A stretch of 61,586 bases of DNA. It comes from Paenibacillus artemisiicola (lineage in GTDB: Bacteria > Bacillota > Bacilli > Paenibacillales > Paenibacillaceae). The notes under the pieces are model-generated. The model saw only the letters and a list, made by a program, of their open reading frames with translations, was not told the DNA's origin and did not search any database. The stretch spans positions 1 through 61,586 of the forward strand of contig NZ_JAGGDJ010000035.1 of the NCBI RefSeq assembly GCF_017652985.1, given 5' to 3'. Position 1 is the stretch's first letter; each line of letters starts with the position of its first letter. A program made the translations under genes and the position numbers. This document shows, piece after piece, positions 16,921-26,200 of this stretch.

Positions 16921-17445
16921 GTGAAGCGGCGCGACGACGTCCTGCTCGTGGACGGGTACAACATGATCGGGGCTTGGCCGGAGCTGGCCGCCCTGCGGGA
17001 CAAGGAGTTGGAGGACGCGCGCGACCGGCTGCTCGAGTTGCTGGCGGACTATCAAGGTTTCACGGGAATGACGGTTATCGTCGTATTCGACGCGCATCAG
17101 GTGCCGGGCGTCGGTTCGACGTTCAAGCAGCACAGGCTGACGGTCGTGTATACGAAGGAGAGGGAAACCGCGGACGCCTGCATCGAGCGGCTGGCCTCGG
17201 ACCTTGCCATGCGAAGCCGGAACATCCACGTGGCGACGTCGGATCTGGTGGAGCAGCACGTGGCGTTCGGCAAAGGCGCGCTGCGCATCTCCGCCCGCGA
17301 GCTGCTGATCGAAATCAAGCAGAACCGCAAGGCGATCGAGCAGAGAGTCGTCGAGCAGCGGAACAAAGTGCGCAACGAGCTCGACGGGAACTTGAGCATG
17401 GACGTGCGCATGAAACTCGAGAAGCTTCGCAGGGGAAAAAGTTAA
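16921..17445 (+). CDS. rae1: NYN-domain ribosome-associated endoribonuclease Rae1 (YacP)
   Basis: 174 aa, GTG start 3 nt after the rlmB stop. NYN/PIN-like fold with the N-terminal acidic motif VDGYNMIGAW and a later KERETADACIERL segment. In B. subtilis the homologue enters the ribosomal A site and cleaves mRNA; that function is transferred by homology and position. The C-terminal 40 residues are basic and helical. Last gene of the cys T-box cluster; no clear terminator follows before the sigH promoter. Confidence 0.88.
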   Translation: MKRRDDVLLVDGYNMIGAWPELAALRDKELEDARDRLLELLADYQGFTGMTVIVVFDAHQVPGVGSTFKQHRLTVVYTKERETADACIERLASDLAMRSRNIHVATSDLVEQHVAFGKGALRISARELLIEIKQNRKAIEQRVVEQRNKVRNELDGNLSMDVRMKLEKLRRGKS

Positions 17446-17555
17446 TGTTAACCTTGTGTTAAATTCGGGTAATCATAAGTGACGCGAGAACCTGTTTTTT
17501 AGGCGTGAAATCCCAAATTTGCTAGATAATTAGCGGGATCTCGGCATGATCGTCA

Positions 17556-17585
17556 TTGACGGTTCAAGGTTACGTAATGTATACT
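17556..17585 (+). promoter_or_regulatory. SigA-type promoter of sigH
   Basis: TTGACG (17556-17561), 18-bp spacer, TATACT (17580-17585). The following ~150-nt untranslated stretch reaches the sigH start and shows no gene. Confidence 0.7.
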
Positions 17586-17735
17586 AAGTCTATGTTTCTG
17601 AACGGAGATTGCTGCTAGAAGCGGTTTCGCCGGTTTTGGCGAACACGATCTGCCGATTGCGCGCTGCGGGCCGGTTAATCATTGCGCTGCTGAAGTTACG
17701 GGGCATTCATGCCTTTCGAGCCGGAGGGATTGTTC

Positions 17736-18386
17736 GTGAGCATCGACCTCAGAGAATGGAAAACGCTGGACTATGACTGCAAAACGGACGAGGACGTTGT
17801 CGATCTGGTTCGCGACGGCGACGGCGAAGCATTGGAGTATTTGATTAATCGGTATAAGAACTTTGTCCGGGCCAAAGCGCGTTCCTATTTTCTCATCGGG
17901 GCCGATCGCGAAGACATCGTCCAAGAAGGCATGATCGGGCTGTATAAAGCGATCCGGGACTTCAAGGGAGACAAGCTGGCATCGTTCAAAGCCTTTGCCG
18001 AGCTGTGCATCACGCGGCAGATTATCACGGCCATCAAGACGGCCACGCGGCAGAAGCATATTCCGCTGAATTCGTACGTTTCGCTGGACAAGCCCATTTA
18101 CGATGAAGACTCCGACCGCACGCTGCTCGACGTCATCTGCGGAACGCGGGTGTCGGACCCGGAAGAGCTGATCATCAACCAGGAAGAGTTCGTCGGCTTG
18201 GAAGACAAAATGTCCGAGATCCTGAGCGACCTGGAACGCAAGGTGCTGATGCTCTACTTGGACGGGAAGTCGTATCAGGAAATCGCCGTCGACTTGGATC
18301 GTCATGTGAAGTCCATCGATAACGCGCTGCAGCGCGTGAAGCGAAAGCTCGAGCGATACCTGGAAGTCCGAAATATCGGGATTTAA
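17736..18386 (+). CDS. sigH: RNA polymerase sigma-H factor
   Basis: 216 aa, sigma-70 family, close to the 218 aa of B. subtilis SigH. Region 2 (YLINRYKNFVRAKARSYF, then DREDIVQEGMIGLYKAIRDF) binds core and the -10 element; region 4 near the C-terminus has the helix-turn-helix KSYQEIAVDLDRHVKSIDNA. SigH directs the transition to stationary phase and sporulation entry. Start GTG 17736 has RBS GGAGG at 8-nt spacing; the in-frame ATG at 17709 has none. It lies upstream of rpmG-secE-nusG as in Bacillus. Confidence 0.96.
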   Translation: MSIDLREWKTLDYDCKTDEDVVDLVRDGDGEALEYLINRYKNFVRAKARSYFLIGADREDIVQEGMIGLYKAIRDFKGDKLASFKAFAELCITRQIITAIKTATRQKHIPLNSYVSLDKPIYDEDSDRTLLDVICGTRVSDPEELIINQEEFVGLEDKMSEILSDLERKVLMLYLDGKSYQEIAVDLDRHVKSIDNALQRVKRKLERYLEVRNIGI

Positions 18387-18396
18387 CGCGTTAGCC

Positions 18397-18424
18397 AAGA
18401 GCCGGCAGAGGCTCTTTTTTTTAT
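18397..18424 (+). terminator. Terminator of sigH
   Basis: Stem GAGCC / GGCTC (extended by A-T pairs) with a short loop, followed by eight or more T residues, 10 nt after the sigH stop. Confidence 0.85.
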
Positions 18425-18680
18425 TTAATGGGAAGGCCTTTCGGGGTTTGAAACCTTCGTCCGGTGACGATACTGGATAAGACGAAGAAGGAAATTTTTC
18501 GTTTCTTTGCGCTGCTGCCTCGTGCCGAAATGGACGTTTGCCAAGCTGATAGAGAGGTGCCGCGGGACGTGATCCAACGCATGAAGTTCGACAGTTTGCG
18601 AGTTTCGCCTCGCGCGCTGCCGGGTTGTCCGGAGGAAGAAACCGGCCATCGCTGCCAGTACAAGGCACGGTTGTTTTGCC
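18425..18680 (+). other. Untranslated gap between sigH and rpmG
   Basis: About 255 nt before the rpmG promoter with no gene I can support. A 79-codon GTG-initiated frame (18464-18703) lacks a ribosome-binding site and runs through the -35 box of the next promoter. No RNA family or repeat recognised. Confidence 0.5.
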
Positions 18681-18709
18681 TTGACACTCCCTATTGCTTG
18701 TGATAAAGT
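18681..18709 (+). promoter_or_regulatory. SigA-type promoter of rpmG-secE-nusG
   Basis: Consensus TTGACA (18681-18686), 17-bp spacer, TAAAGT (18704-18709). It lies 105 nt upstream of rpmG. Confidence 0.72.
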
Positions 18710-18814
18710 GTTTTGGTAGCCCTAAATAGGTCTTTTTTTATTATGGGTCAATCAGGCTAGTTTCACATACAGCGCTTAAACCTTTATCTATGTTTAGTTT
18801 GGGAGGTGTCGACA

Positions 18815-18964
18815 ATGCGGGTAATTATTACGTTGGCTTGCACGAACTGCAAACAAAGAAACTATGCTTCCAGCAAGAACAAACGGAATCACCCTGACCG
18901 TATCGAGATGAAGAAGTTTTGCAAGTATTGTAACGAGCATACTCCTCATCGCGAAACCCGATAG
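18815..18964 (+). CDS. rpmG: 50S ribosomal protein L33 (zinc-binding form)
   Basis: 49 aa, ATG 18815 with RBS GGGAGGTG. CTNC (Cys9, Cys12) and CKYC (Cys36, Cys39) form the zinc ribbon of the C+ type of L33. Located before secE, as in other Firmicutes. Confidence 0.95.
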   Translation: MRVIITLACTNCKQRNYASSKNKRNHPDRIEMKKFCKYCNEHTPHRETR

Positions 18965-18984
18965 GTCACTTTGGAGGTGTGGAC

Positions 18985-19194
18985 GTGGCATTTTTAGCTA
19001 AGCTGAAGCAGAGCTTCGGATCGACGTTTTCCTTCTTCACCGACAGCTTCGCTGAATTGAAGAAAGTCCGGTGGCCAAGCCGCAAGGAATTGACAAGCTA
19101 TTCCCTCGTGGTGTTTTTCACGATTATAGCGGTCACAATTTATTTTTGGGTGCTTGACATCGGAATTTCCGCATTGGTCGAACTGATTGTTTAA
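18985..19194 (+). CDS. secE: Preprotein translocase subunit SecE
   Basis: 69 aa, the short Gram-positive form with a single C-terminal membrane helix (about residues 36-60). The amphipathic segment FAELKKVRWPSRKEL is the conserved SecE signature that clamps SecY. GTG start at 18985 chosen because GGAGGT sits 6 nt before it; an in-frame GTG at 18979 overlaps the RBS. Confidence 0.95.
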   Translation: MAFLAKLKQSFGSTFSFFTDSFAELKKVRWPSRKELTSYSLVVFFTIIAVTIYFWVLDIGISALVELIV

Positions 19195-19217
19195 GAAGGG
19201 GCCAAGGGTGGCTTGTT

Positions 19218-19760
19218 ATGGAAATGATGGAGAAAAGATGGTACGTTGTACACACCTACTCGGGTTATGAGAACAAAGTGAAAGCGAACCTCGAGAAACG
19301 TGTTGAATCGATGGGCATGGAGGACAAAATCTTCCGCGTGCTCGTTCCGATGGAGGAAGAAGTGGTAGACAAGGACGGCAAGAAAAAAACCGTCATGCGT
19401 AAAGTTTACCCCGGCTACGTCCTCGTCGAAATGATTCAAACCGATGATTCTTGGTATGTCGTTCGCAACACTCCGGGCGTAACCGGATTCGTCGGTTCAA
19501 CGGGCTCAGGTTCAAAACCTACTCCGCTTTTGCCTGATGAAGTGGATCAGATTTTGAAACATATGGGCATGGAAGAGCCGAAGCCGAAAATCGAATTCGA
19601 TTTGAAGGAAACGGTGCGTGTCAAAGTCGGGCCATTCGCTAATTTTGTCGGCACGGTGGAAGAAATTCTCCTCGACAAGAGCAAGCTGAAGGTTCATGTC
19701 AACATGTTCGGCAGGGAAACGCCGGTTGAGCTGGATTACGGCCAAGTGGAGAAGGTATAA
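19218..19760 (+). CDS. nusG: Transcription termination/antitermination protein NusG
   Basis: 180 aa. N-terminal NGN domain beginning KRWYVVHTYSGYENKVK and a C-terminal KOW domain (about 125-180, GPFANFVGTVEEI). It couples RNA polymerase to ribosomes and stimulates pausing in Firmicutes. It lies 23 nt after secE in the conserved secE-nusG pair; rplK follows 56 nt later without an obvious terminator. Confidence 0.97.
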   Translation: MEMMEKRWYVVHTYSGYENKVKANLEKRVESMGMEDKIFRVLVPMEEEVVDKDGKKKTVMRKVYPGYVLVEMIQTDDSWYVVRNTPGVTGFVGSTGSGSKPTPLLPDEVDQILKHMGMEEPKPKIEFDLKETVRVKVGPFANFVGTVEEILLDKSKLKVHVNMFGRETPVELDYGQVEKV

Positions 19761-19816
19761 TAAACCTGGTTTCCGACGCTTAAGCATGTGATTACTACGG
19801 CAAGGAGGTGTTCACA

Positions 19817-20242
19817 ATGGCAAAGAAGGTCATCAAGTTGGTCAAACTGCAAGTTCCAGCAGGCAAAGCGAATCCGGCTCCGCCGATCGGTCCGGCCCTG
19901 GGTCAAGCAGGCGTTAACATCATGGCGTTCTGTAAAGAGTTCAACGCTCGTACGGCTGATCAAGCGGGTCTCATCATTCCGGTTGTCATCACGGTATTCG
20001 AGGACCGTTCGTTCACGTTCGAAACGAAAACGCCGCCGGCAGCAGTTCTTCTTCGCGTCGCCGCTAAGATCGCTAAAGGTTCCGGCGAACCGAACAAGAA
20101 GAAAGTCGCTACGGTTAAGCGTTCCGTCGTTCGCGAAATCGCGGAACAAAAAATGCCCGACCTCAACGCGGCTTCGGTCGAAGCAGCAATGCGCATGGTT
20201 GAAGGTACGGCGCGCAGCATGGGCGTCGTCATCGAAGACTAA
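19817..20242 (+). CDS. rplK: 50S ribosomal protein L11
   Basis: 141 aa, the standard length. N-terminal KLQVPAGKANPAPPIGPALG is the thiostrepton/GTPase-centre domain signature; the C-terminal domain binds the 1070 region of 23S rRNA. ATG 19817 with RBS AAGGAGGTG; an in-frame GTG 9 nt upstream lies inside the RBS. Confidence 0.97.
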   Translation: MAKKVIKLVKLQVPAGKANPAPPIGPALGQAGVNIMAFCKEFNARTADQAGLIIPVVITVFEDRSFTFETKTPPAAVLLRVAAKIAKGSGEPNKKKVATVKRSVVREIAEQKMPDLNAASVEAAMRMVEGTARSMGVVIED

Positions 20243-20286
20243 ACTTCGGGACGCGCTATTTAGACACGCTAGAGTGCGTTGTCTGT

Positions 20287-20337
20287 CCGGCGGAACGTCT
20301 CGTTCGGCCGGGTGGGAGGGACTCCGGAGTGCCGGAG
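20287..20337 (+). other. Two adjacent hairpins in the rplK-rplA spacer
   Basis: Hairpin A (20287-20311): CCGGC-G-GAACG, loop TCT, CGTTC-G-GCCGG, ten pairs around one G-G mismatch. Hairpin B (20322-20337): CTCCGG, loop AGTG, CCGGAG. Neither is followed by a T-run and the rplA RBS lies 20 nt downstream. An L1 autoregulatory site or a processing element is possible; this is inference. Confidence 0.55.
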
Positions 20338-20374
20338 GATTTCCGTTATTACCACACAAGGAGGAGATTTTCAC

Positions 20375-21067
20375 ATGGCTAAACACGGCAAGAAATATCA
20401 AGAAGCCCTCAAGGTGATTGACGCCGAAGCTACGTACGAGTCGTTCGACGCGATCGAACTCGTGAAGAAAGCCGCTACCGCAAAGTTCGACGAAACCGTC
20501 GAAGTTGCCGTGCGTCTGGGCGTAGACCCTAAGAAGCAAGACCAAGCCGTCCGCGGCGTCGTAGTACTCCCGCACGGTACGGGTAAAACGAAACGCGTTC
20601 TCGTTTTCGCGAAAGGCGACAAAGCCAAAGAAGCGGAAGCGGCAGGCGCGGATTATGTCGGCGATGCTGACGTAATCGCGAAAATCCAACAAGGCTGGTT
20701 CGAGTTCGACGTTTGCGTCGCGACTCCGGACATGATGGCCGAAGTTGGTAAGCTCGGCCGTATCCTCGGCGGTAAAGGCCTTATGCCTAACCCTAAAGCG
20801 GGTACCGTAACGTTCGACGTTACGAAAGCCGTCCAAGAAATCAAGGCCGGTAAGATTGAATACCGTCTTGATCGCGCAGGTCAAATCCATGCGCCGATCG
20901 GCAAAGTTTCGTTCGACTCCGAGAAGCTGAACGAAAACCTGAAGACGCTGATCGACGCGCTGAACCGTGCTAAGCCGGCTGCAGCAAAAGGGGTTTACCT
21001 GAAAGGCATTTCCGTTTCTTCGACGATGGGACCAGGCGCTCGTCTGAATGCCGCTTCGTTCCGCTAA
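20375..21067 (+). CDS. rplA: 50S ribosomal protein L1
   Basis: 230 aa, two-domain rRNA-binding protein of the L1 stalk, which moves deacylated tRNA to the E site. Conserved LPHGTGK and GKGLMPNPKAGTVT segments are present. ATG 20375 with RBS GGAGGAG. In many bacteria L1 represses its own operon through a 23S-like hairpin. Confidence 0.97.
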   Translation: MAKHGKKYQEALKVIDAEATYESFDAIELVKKAATAKFDETVEVAVRLGVDPKKQDQAVRGVVVLPHGTGKTKRVLVFAKGDKAKEAEAAGADYVGDADVIAKIQQGWFEFDVCVATPDMMAEVGKLGRILGGKGLMPNPKAGTVTFDVTKAVQEIKAGKIEYRLDRAGQIHAPIGKVSFDSEKLNENLKTLIDALNRAKPAAAKGVYLKGISVSSTMGPGARLNAASFR

Positions 21068-21101
21068 GCGATTTACGGAAATTTCAGAATCGAATATGCA
21101 T

Positions 21102-21147
21102 ACCGAAGACAGTAGGTGCCGACCGGCTTAATTTCCTACCGAGGTGT
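21102..21147 (+). promoter_or_regulatory. L10 ribosomal protein leader
   Basis: ACCGAAGACAGTAGGTGCC ... CCTACCGAGGTGT matches the well-known L10 leader of Firmicutes rplJ-rplL operons, with AGTAGG and CCTACC pairing. L10 (with L12) binding represses the operon. Recognised from memory of the family, not by a covariance search. Confidence 0.88.
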
Positions 21148-21203
21148 TATGATAAACGTGTTTGTACGCCCACCCATCGGGTGTGCGGGTAACGGACCAT
21201 CAT

Positions 21204-21234
21204 GGCCTTCGCACTGTCTGCGGGGGCCTTTCTC
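21204..21234 (+). terminator. Attenuator hairpin in the rplJ leader
   Basis: Ten-pair stem GGCCTTCGCA / TGCGGGGGCC with loop CTGTC, followed by TTTCTC, between the L10-binding segment and rplJ. It probably ends transcription when L10 is in excess. Confidence 0.75.
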
Positions 21235-21300
21235 ATGCATCGCGGGGAAGGAATCCGCTGCAACATCGGGATGTCGACAACATAACGGGAGGTGTACATT

Positions 21301-21798
21301 TTGGCAAACGCAAAAATCATTCAAGGTAAAGAGCAGGCCGTCGCGGAAATCACGACGAAGCTTCGCGAGAGCTCCAGCACGGTCGTAGCCGATTACCGCG
21401 GTCTTAACGTTGCGCAAGTAACGGAACTGCGTAAACAACTGCGCGAAGCTAACGTCGAGTTCCAAGTTCTGAAAAACTCGCTCGTTCGCCGTGCGACTGC
21501 AAATGCGGAACTGAGTGAGCTGGATGCCGTTCTGGCCGGCCCTACGGCTGTCGCGTTCAGCAAGGACGACGCAGTTGCACCAGCCAAAATCCTGGCTGAC
21601 TTCGCTAAGAAGAACGACGCTCTGAAACTGAAGGGCGGCGTCGTGGAAGGTCAAGTATTCAGCGCGGAACAAATCAAAGCGTTGGCGGATCTGCCGTCCC
21701 GCGAAGGTTTGCTCTCCATGCTCCTCAGCGTGCTTCAAGCGCCTATGCGCAACTTCGCCCTTGCGGTTAAAGCCGTTGCGGAGAAGCAAGAAGCTTAA
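21301..21798 (+). CDS. rplJ: 50S ribosomal protein L10
   Basis: 165 aa. N-terminal rRNA-binding domain (about 1-130, VVADYRGLNVAQVTELRKQL) and a C-terminal helix that carries the L12 dimers. TTG start 21301 with RBS GGGAGGTG at 6 nt; the in-frame GTG 9 nt earlier is part of the RBS. Likely autoregulated through the leader upstream. Confidence 0.96.
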   Translation: MANAKIIQGKEQAVAEITTKLRESSSTVVADYRGLNVAQVTELRKQLREANVEFQVLKNSLVRRATANAELSELDAVLAGPTAVAFSKDDAVAPAKILADFAKKNDALKLKGGVVEGQVFSAEQIKALADLPSREGLLSMLLSVLQAPMRNFALAVKAVAEKQEA

Positions 21799-21864
21799 TT
21801 ACGGCTCCGGTTAGCCGGAGAATCGCAATACCCAACTTAAAACAAATTATTGGAGGTTTATCTC

Positions 21865-22227
21865 ATGAGCAAAGAGCAAATCTTGGAAGCCATCAAAGGC
21901 ATGAACGTTCTTGAACTGAACGACCTGGTTAAAGCAATCGAAGAAGAATTCGGCGTAACGGCTGCAGCTCCTGTAGCATTCGCTGGCGGCGCGGCAGCTG
22001 CCGTTGTCGAAGAGCAATCCGAATTCGACGTCATCCTGAACAACGCCGGCGCTTCCAAAATCAACGTTATCAAAGTCGTTCGCGAAATCACGGGTCTCGG
22101 CCTGAAAGAAGCGAAAGACCTTGTTGACGGCGCTCCTAAACCGATCAAAGAAAAAGTATCCAAAGAGGATGCTGAAGCTGTTAAAGAAAAACTCGAAGCA
22201 GCTGGCGCTTCCGTAGAAGTGAAGTAA
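21865..22227 (+). CDS. rplL: 50S ribosomal protein L7/L12
   Basis: 120 aa: N-terminal dimerisation helices, an Ala-rich hinge (about 36-50), and the C-terminal domain that recruits GTPase factors (INVIKVVREITGLGLKEAKD). ATG 21865 with RBS TGGAGGTT. Ends in a strong terminator. Confidence 0.97.
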   Translation: MSKEQILEAIKGMNVLELNDLVKAIEEEFGVTAAAPVAFAGGAAAAVVEEQSEFDVILNNAGASKINVIKVVREITGLGLKEAKDLVDGAPKPIKEKVSKEDAEAVKEKLEAAGASVEVK

Positions 22228-22245
22228 TCACCGTTTATCGGCGGC

Positions 22246-22280
22246 AAACCCCTTGGAGCGATTGCTTCAAGGGGTTTCCT
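22246..22280 (+). terminator. Terminator after rplL
   Basis: AAACCCCTTG pairs with CAAGGGGTTT (loop GAGCGATTGCTT), followed by CCTT, a weak T-tract. Confidence 0.75.
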
Positions 22281-22318
22281 TATGAGAACGGCAAGCCGGC
22301 GGAACCAGGAGGAGTAGC

Positions 22319-22921
22319 ATGTCGGATCATTACTATACGCAGTCGCCAGGCACGAAGCATGATCGTCAGCAGCTCGAAACCGTGCTGCGCGGCCATAAGT
22401 TACGATTCGTGACGGACGCCGGCGTCTTCTCGAAGACGGGCATCGATTTCGGCAGCCGGGTTTTGATCGAAGCGGTGGAGTTCGGCGAACGGGACCGGAT
22501 ACTGGATGTCGGATGCGGCTATGGACCTATGGGCATTAGCGCGGCAAAGCTGGCACCGGCTGGCCAAGTGACGATGATCGACATCAACGAGCGCGCGGTT
22601 GCGCTAGCGAACGAGAATATCAGGCTGAACGGCATTTCGAATGCGGCCGCCATGCAAAGCGATCTGTTCGAGCGCGTGCTTGACCGGACGTTCGATGCGA
22701 TCATCACCAATCCGCCGATTCGGGCAGGCAAAGAGGTCGTGCATCGGATTTTCGAAGATGGAGCCGCATTGCTGAATCCGGGAGGATTCATGTGGGTCGT
22801 CATTCAGAAGAAGCAGGGGGCGCCCTCTGCGGAAGCGAAGCTTAAAGCCGTATTCGGGAACGTGGAAGAGGTTACGAAAGAAAAAGGGTACCGCATCTAT
22901 AGGGCTCGCAAAGAACAATAG
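22319..22921 (+). CDS. Class I SAM-dependent methyltransferase (RsmC/YbxB family)
   Basis: 200 aa. The SAM-binding motif DVGCGYGPMG (about residue 62) and the NPPIRAG (N-P-P-[IFY]) motif typical of base-amino methyltransferases point to an RsmC-like 16S rRNA guanine-N2 methyltransferase. It matches B. subtilis YbxB in length and position between rplL and rpoB. The rRNA target is an inference. RBS AGGAGGAG. Confidence 0.88.
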   Translation: MSDHYYTQSPGTKHDRQQLETVLRGHKLRFVTDAGVFSKTGIDFGSRVLIEAVEFGERDRILDVGCGYGPMGISAAKLAPAGQVTMIDINERAVALANENIRLNGISNAAAMQSDLFERVLDRTFDAIITNPPIRAGKEVVHRIFEDGAALLNPGGFMWVVIQKKQGAPSAEAKLKAVFGNVEEVTKEKGYRIYRARKEQ

Positions 22922-22938
22922 GCAGCTAGAATCATTTG

Positions 22939-22967
22939 TTGACTCGCTAGCGCTGATGTGGTATCAT
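22939..22967 (+). promoter_or_regulatory. SigA-type promoter upstream of rpoB
   Basis: TTGACT (22939-22944), 17-bp spacer, TATCAT (22962-22967). An isolated TATAAT also occurs at 23060-23065 but lacks a convincing -35 at proper spacing. Confidence 0.75.
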
Positions 22968-22973
22968 TATAAA

Positions 22974-23280
22974 ATGTCAGCATTAAAATGGGCGCAATCT
23001 CTTTAGCCGACTAAAATGTCAAGCGCTATTTTAAACGTATAAAAGTAGCGAATTTGACGTATAATGTTTACATTTTGGGTCAAAATTACTTGATATGAGA
23101 CTTTTACGGGTTGTGGTGTGCGTAGAAGGCTGACTGTCAGAAACATGCTCTTTTTTCGAATTTTCGATAAGGGCTTTTCTTTATTGAATCAGAATTTGCC
23201 TGCTGCACGTTCTGGTTACAGCAATGTTTGTGTATACACGGTCATTGTTCACTTTCTGTGAAGCAGACATGAGGGGTGAG
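22974..23280 (+). other. Long rpoB leader
   Basis: About 300 nt of AT-rich untranslated sequence between the promoter and the rpoB RBS. It contains T-rich tracts (23150-23180) but no stem that I can call a terminator with confidence, and no gene. Confidence 0.5.
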
Positions 23281-23286
23281 GTTAAG

Positions 23287-26200
23287 TTGGCAGGACAACT
23301 TGTTCAGTATGGGCGTCGCACGCGTAGAAGCTATGCCCGCATCCGCGAGGTGCTCGAAGTTCCGAACCTGATTGAAATCCAACAAAAATCGTACGAGAAG
23401 TTTTTGGAGAAGGACTTGCTTGAGCTTTTCCAGGACATCTCGCCGATTCAGGATTTTACGGGCAATTTGATGCTGGAGTTCATCGACTACTCGCTTGGCG
23501 AGCCGAAGTATTCCGTGGACGAGTCGAAAGAACGCGACGTAACGTACGCAGCTCCGCTGCGCGTGAAGGTTCGGCTCATTAACAAGGAAACCGGCGAAGT
23601 TAAAGAGCAAGAAGTGTTCATGGGCGACTTCCCGCTGATGACCGAAACGGGCACGTTCATCATCAACGGGGCGGAGCGCGTTATCGTCAGCCAATTGGTA
23701 CGTTCACCTAGCGTTTACTTTAGCACGAAAGTGGACAAAAACGGCAAGAAAAATTATACGGCGACGGTGATTCCGAACCGCGGGGCCTGGCTCGAGCTGG
23801 AAACCGACGCGAAGGACATCATCTACGTCCGGATCGACCGCACGCGTAAAATTCCGGTCACGGTATTGCTGCGCGCGCTCGGATTCGGCACGGACGCCGA
23901 AATTTTGGATTTGCTGGGGCATGACGAGTATATCCGGAACACGCTCGATAAAGACAATACCGATTCCACCGAAAAAGCGCTTATCGAAATTTACGAAAGA
24001 CTTCGTCCGGGCGAGCCGCCGACATTGGATAACGCGAAGAGCCTCCTGGTCGCGCGTTTCTTCGATCCGAAGCGCTACGATCTGGCGAACGTCGGCCGCT
24101 ATAAAATCAATAAGAAGCTGCATATCAAGAACCGTTTGTTCAACCAGCGCTTGGCCGAGACGCTCTTCGATCCGAGCACGGGCGAAATTTTGGCCGAAGC
24201 CGGCCAAATGATCGACCGCCGCTTGCTGGATGAGCTGATTCCTTACTTGGAGAACAACGTCGGGTTCAAGACGTACCATGTGGCGAATGGCGTTCTGGAT
24301 GCGGATAGTATACCTCTGCAAACCGTCAGCGTATTCTCGCCGCTGGACGAGAGCAAGGTCATTAAGGTCATCGCCAACGGCATGATCGACAAAACGGTTA
24401 AACACATCACGCCTGCGGACATCATCGCTTCCATCAATTACTTCATCGATCTGCTTCATGGCGTGGGCAGTACGGACGACATCGACCACCTGGGCAACCG
24501 TCGTCTGCGTTCCGTCGGCGAGCTGCTGCAGAACCAGTTCCGCATCGGCCTTTCCCGGATGGAGCGCGTCGTTCGCGAGCGGATGTCCATTCAGGACGCC
24601 AACGCGATCACGCCGCAGGCGCTCATCAACATTCGTCCGGTTATCGCGTCGATCAAGGAGTTCTTCGGGTCGTCCCAATTGTCGCAGTTCATGGACCAGA
24701 CGAATCCGCTTGCCGAACTGACGCACAAGCGTCGTCTTTCCGCGCTCGGACCGGGCGGGTTGACGCGCGAACGCGCGGGCTTCGAGGTCCGCGACGTGCA
24801 TAATTCCCATTACGGCCGGATGTGCCCGATTGAAACGCCGGAGGGTCCGAACATCGGGTTGATCAACTCCTTGTCGACCTTCGCCCGCATCAACGAGTAC
24901 GGCTTCATCGAGGCGCCATATCGTTGGGTCGATCCGAAGACGGGCATCGTCACGGAGCAAATCGCGTATCTGACGGCCGACGAGGAAGACAACTACGTCA
25001 TCGCGCAAGCGAATGCGAAGTTGAACCAAGAGGGCAAGTTCGAAGAGGACGCCGTCATCGTTCGTTACAACAAGCAAGCCGACAACATACTGACGATGCC
25101 GACCGAACGCGTCGACTACATGGACGTTTCACCGAAACAGGTCGTGTCCGTCGCGACGGCGCTGATTCCGTTCCTCGAGAACGACGACTCCAACCGTGCG
25201 CTCATGGGATCCAACATGCAGCGGCAAGCGGTGCCGCTTCTGATTCCGAAGTCGCCGCTGGTCGGCACGGGCATGGAGCATAAGTCCGCGAAGGATTCCG
25301 GGGTATGCATTGTTTCCAAATACGACGGCGTTATCGAGCGCGTGTCCGCCAACGAAATTTGGCTGCGCCGCGTCGAGACGATCGACGGCAAGCCGGTCAC
25401 CGGCGACTTGGTGAAGCATAAGCTGCACAAGTTCATGCGCTCCAACCAAGGCACGTGCATCAATCAACGCCCGATCTGCCAAAAGGGCGATATCGTGAAA
25501 AAGGGCGATATTCTCGCGGACGGTCCTTCCACGGAAATGGGCGAGCTCGCGCTCGGACGCAACGTCGTCGTCGCGTTCATGACTTGGGAAGGCTACAACT
25601 ACGAGGATGCGATCCTGCTGAGCGAGAAGCTCGTGAAAGAGGACGTATATACTTCGATTCACATCGAGGAATACGAATCCGAAGCGCGGGATACGAAGCT
25701 CGGACCGGAAGAAATCACGCGCGACATTCCGAACGTGGGCGAAGAAGCGCTCCGCAACCTGGATGAGCGCGGCATCATTCGCGTCGGCGCCGAGATCAGC
25801 GCAGGGGACATTCTCGTCGGCAAAGTAACGCCTAAAGGGGTTACGGAACTGACGGCGGAAGAGCGCCTGCTGCACGCGATCTTCGGCGAGAAGGCGCGCG
25901 AAGTGCGGGACACGAGCCTGCGCGTTCCGCACGGTACCGACGGTATCGTCGTGGACGTGAAAGTGTTCACCCGCGAGAACGGCGACGAACTGCCGCCGGG
26001 CGTCAATCAACTGGTTCGCGCCTACATCGCGCAAAAACGGAAAATTTCCGAAGGCGACAAAATGGCCGGACGCCACGGCAACAAAGGGGTTATCGCCCGC
26101 ATTCTGCCGGAAGAAGATATGCCGTTCCTGCCGGACGGCACGCCGGTCGAGGTTGTTCTCAACCCGCTGGGCGTACCGTCCCGGATGAACATCGGCCAGG

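Noticed and set aside
18464..18703. 79-codon frame between sigH and rpmG
   Set aside because: GTG start without RBS, ends inside the rpmG promoter, no recognisable motif. Kept only as a description of the gap.
23054..23065. Second rpoB promoter using TTGACG and TATAAT at 23054-23065
   Set aside because: The two boxes are adjacent, without the 16-18 bp spacer, so they cannot form one promoter.
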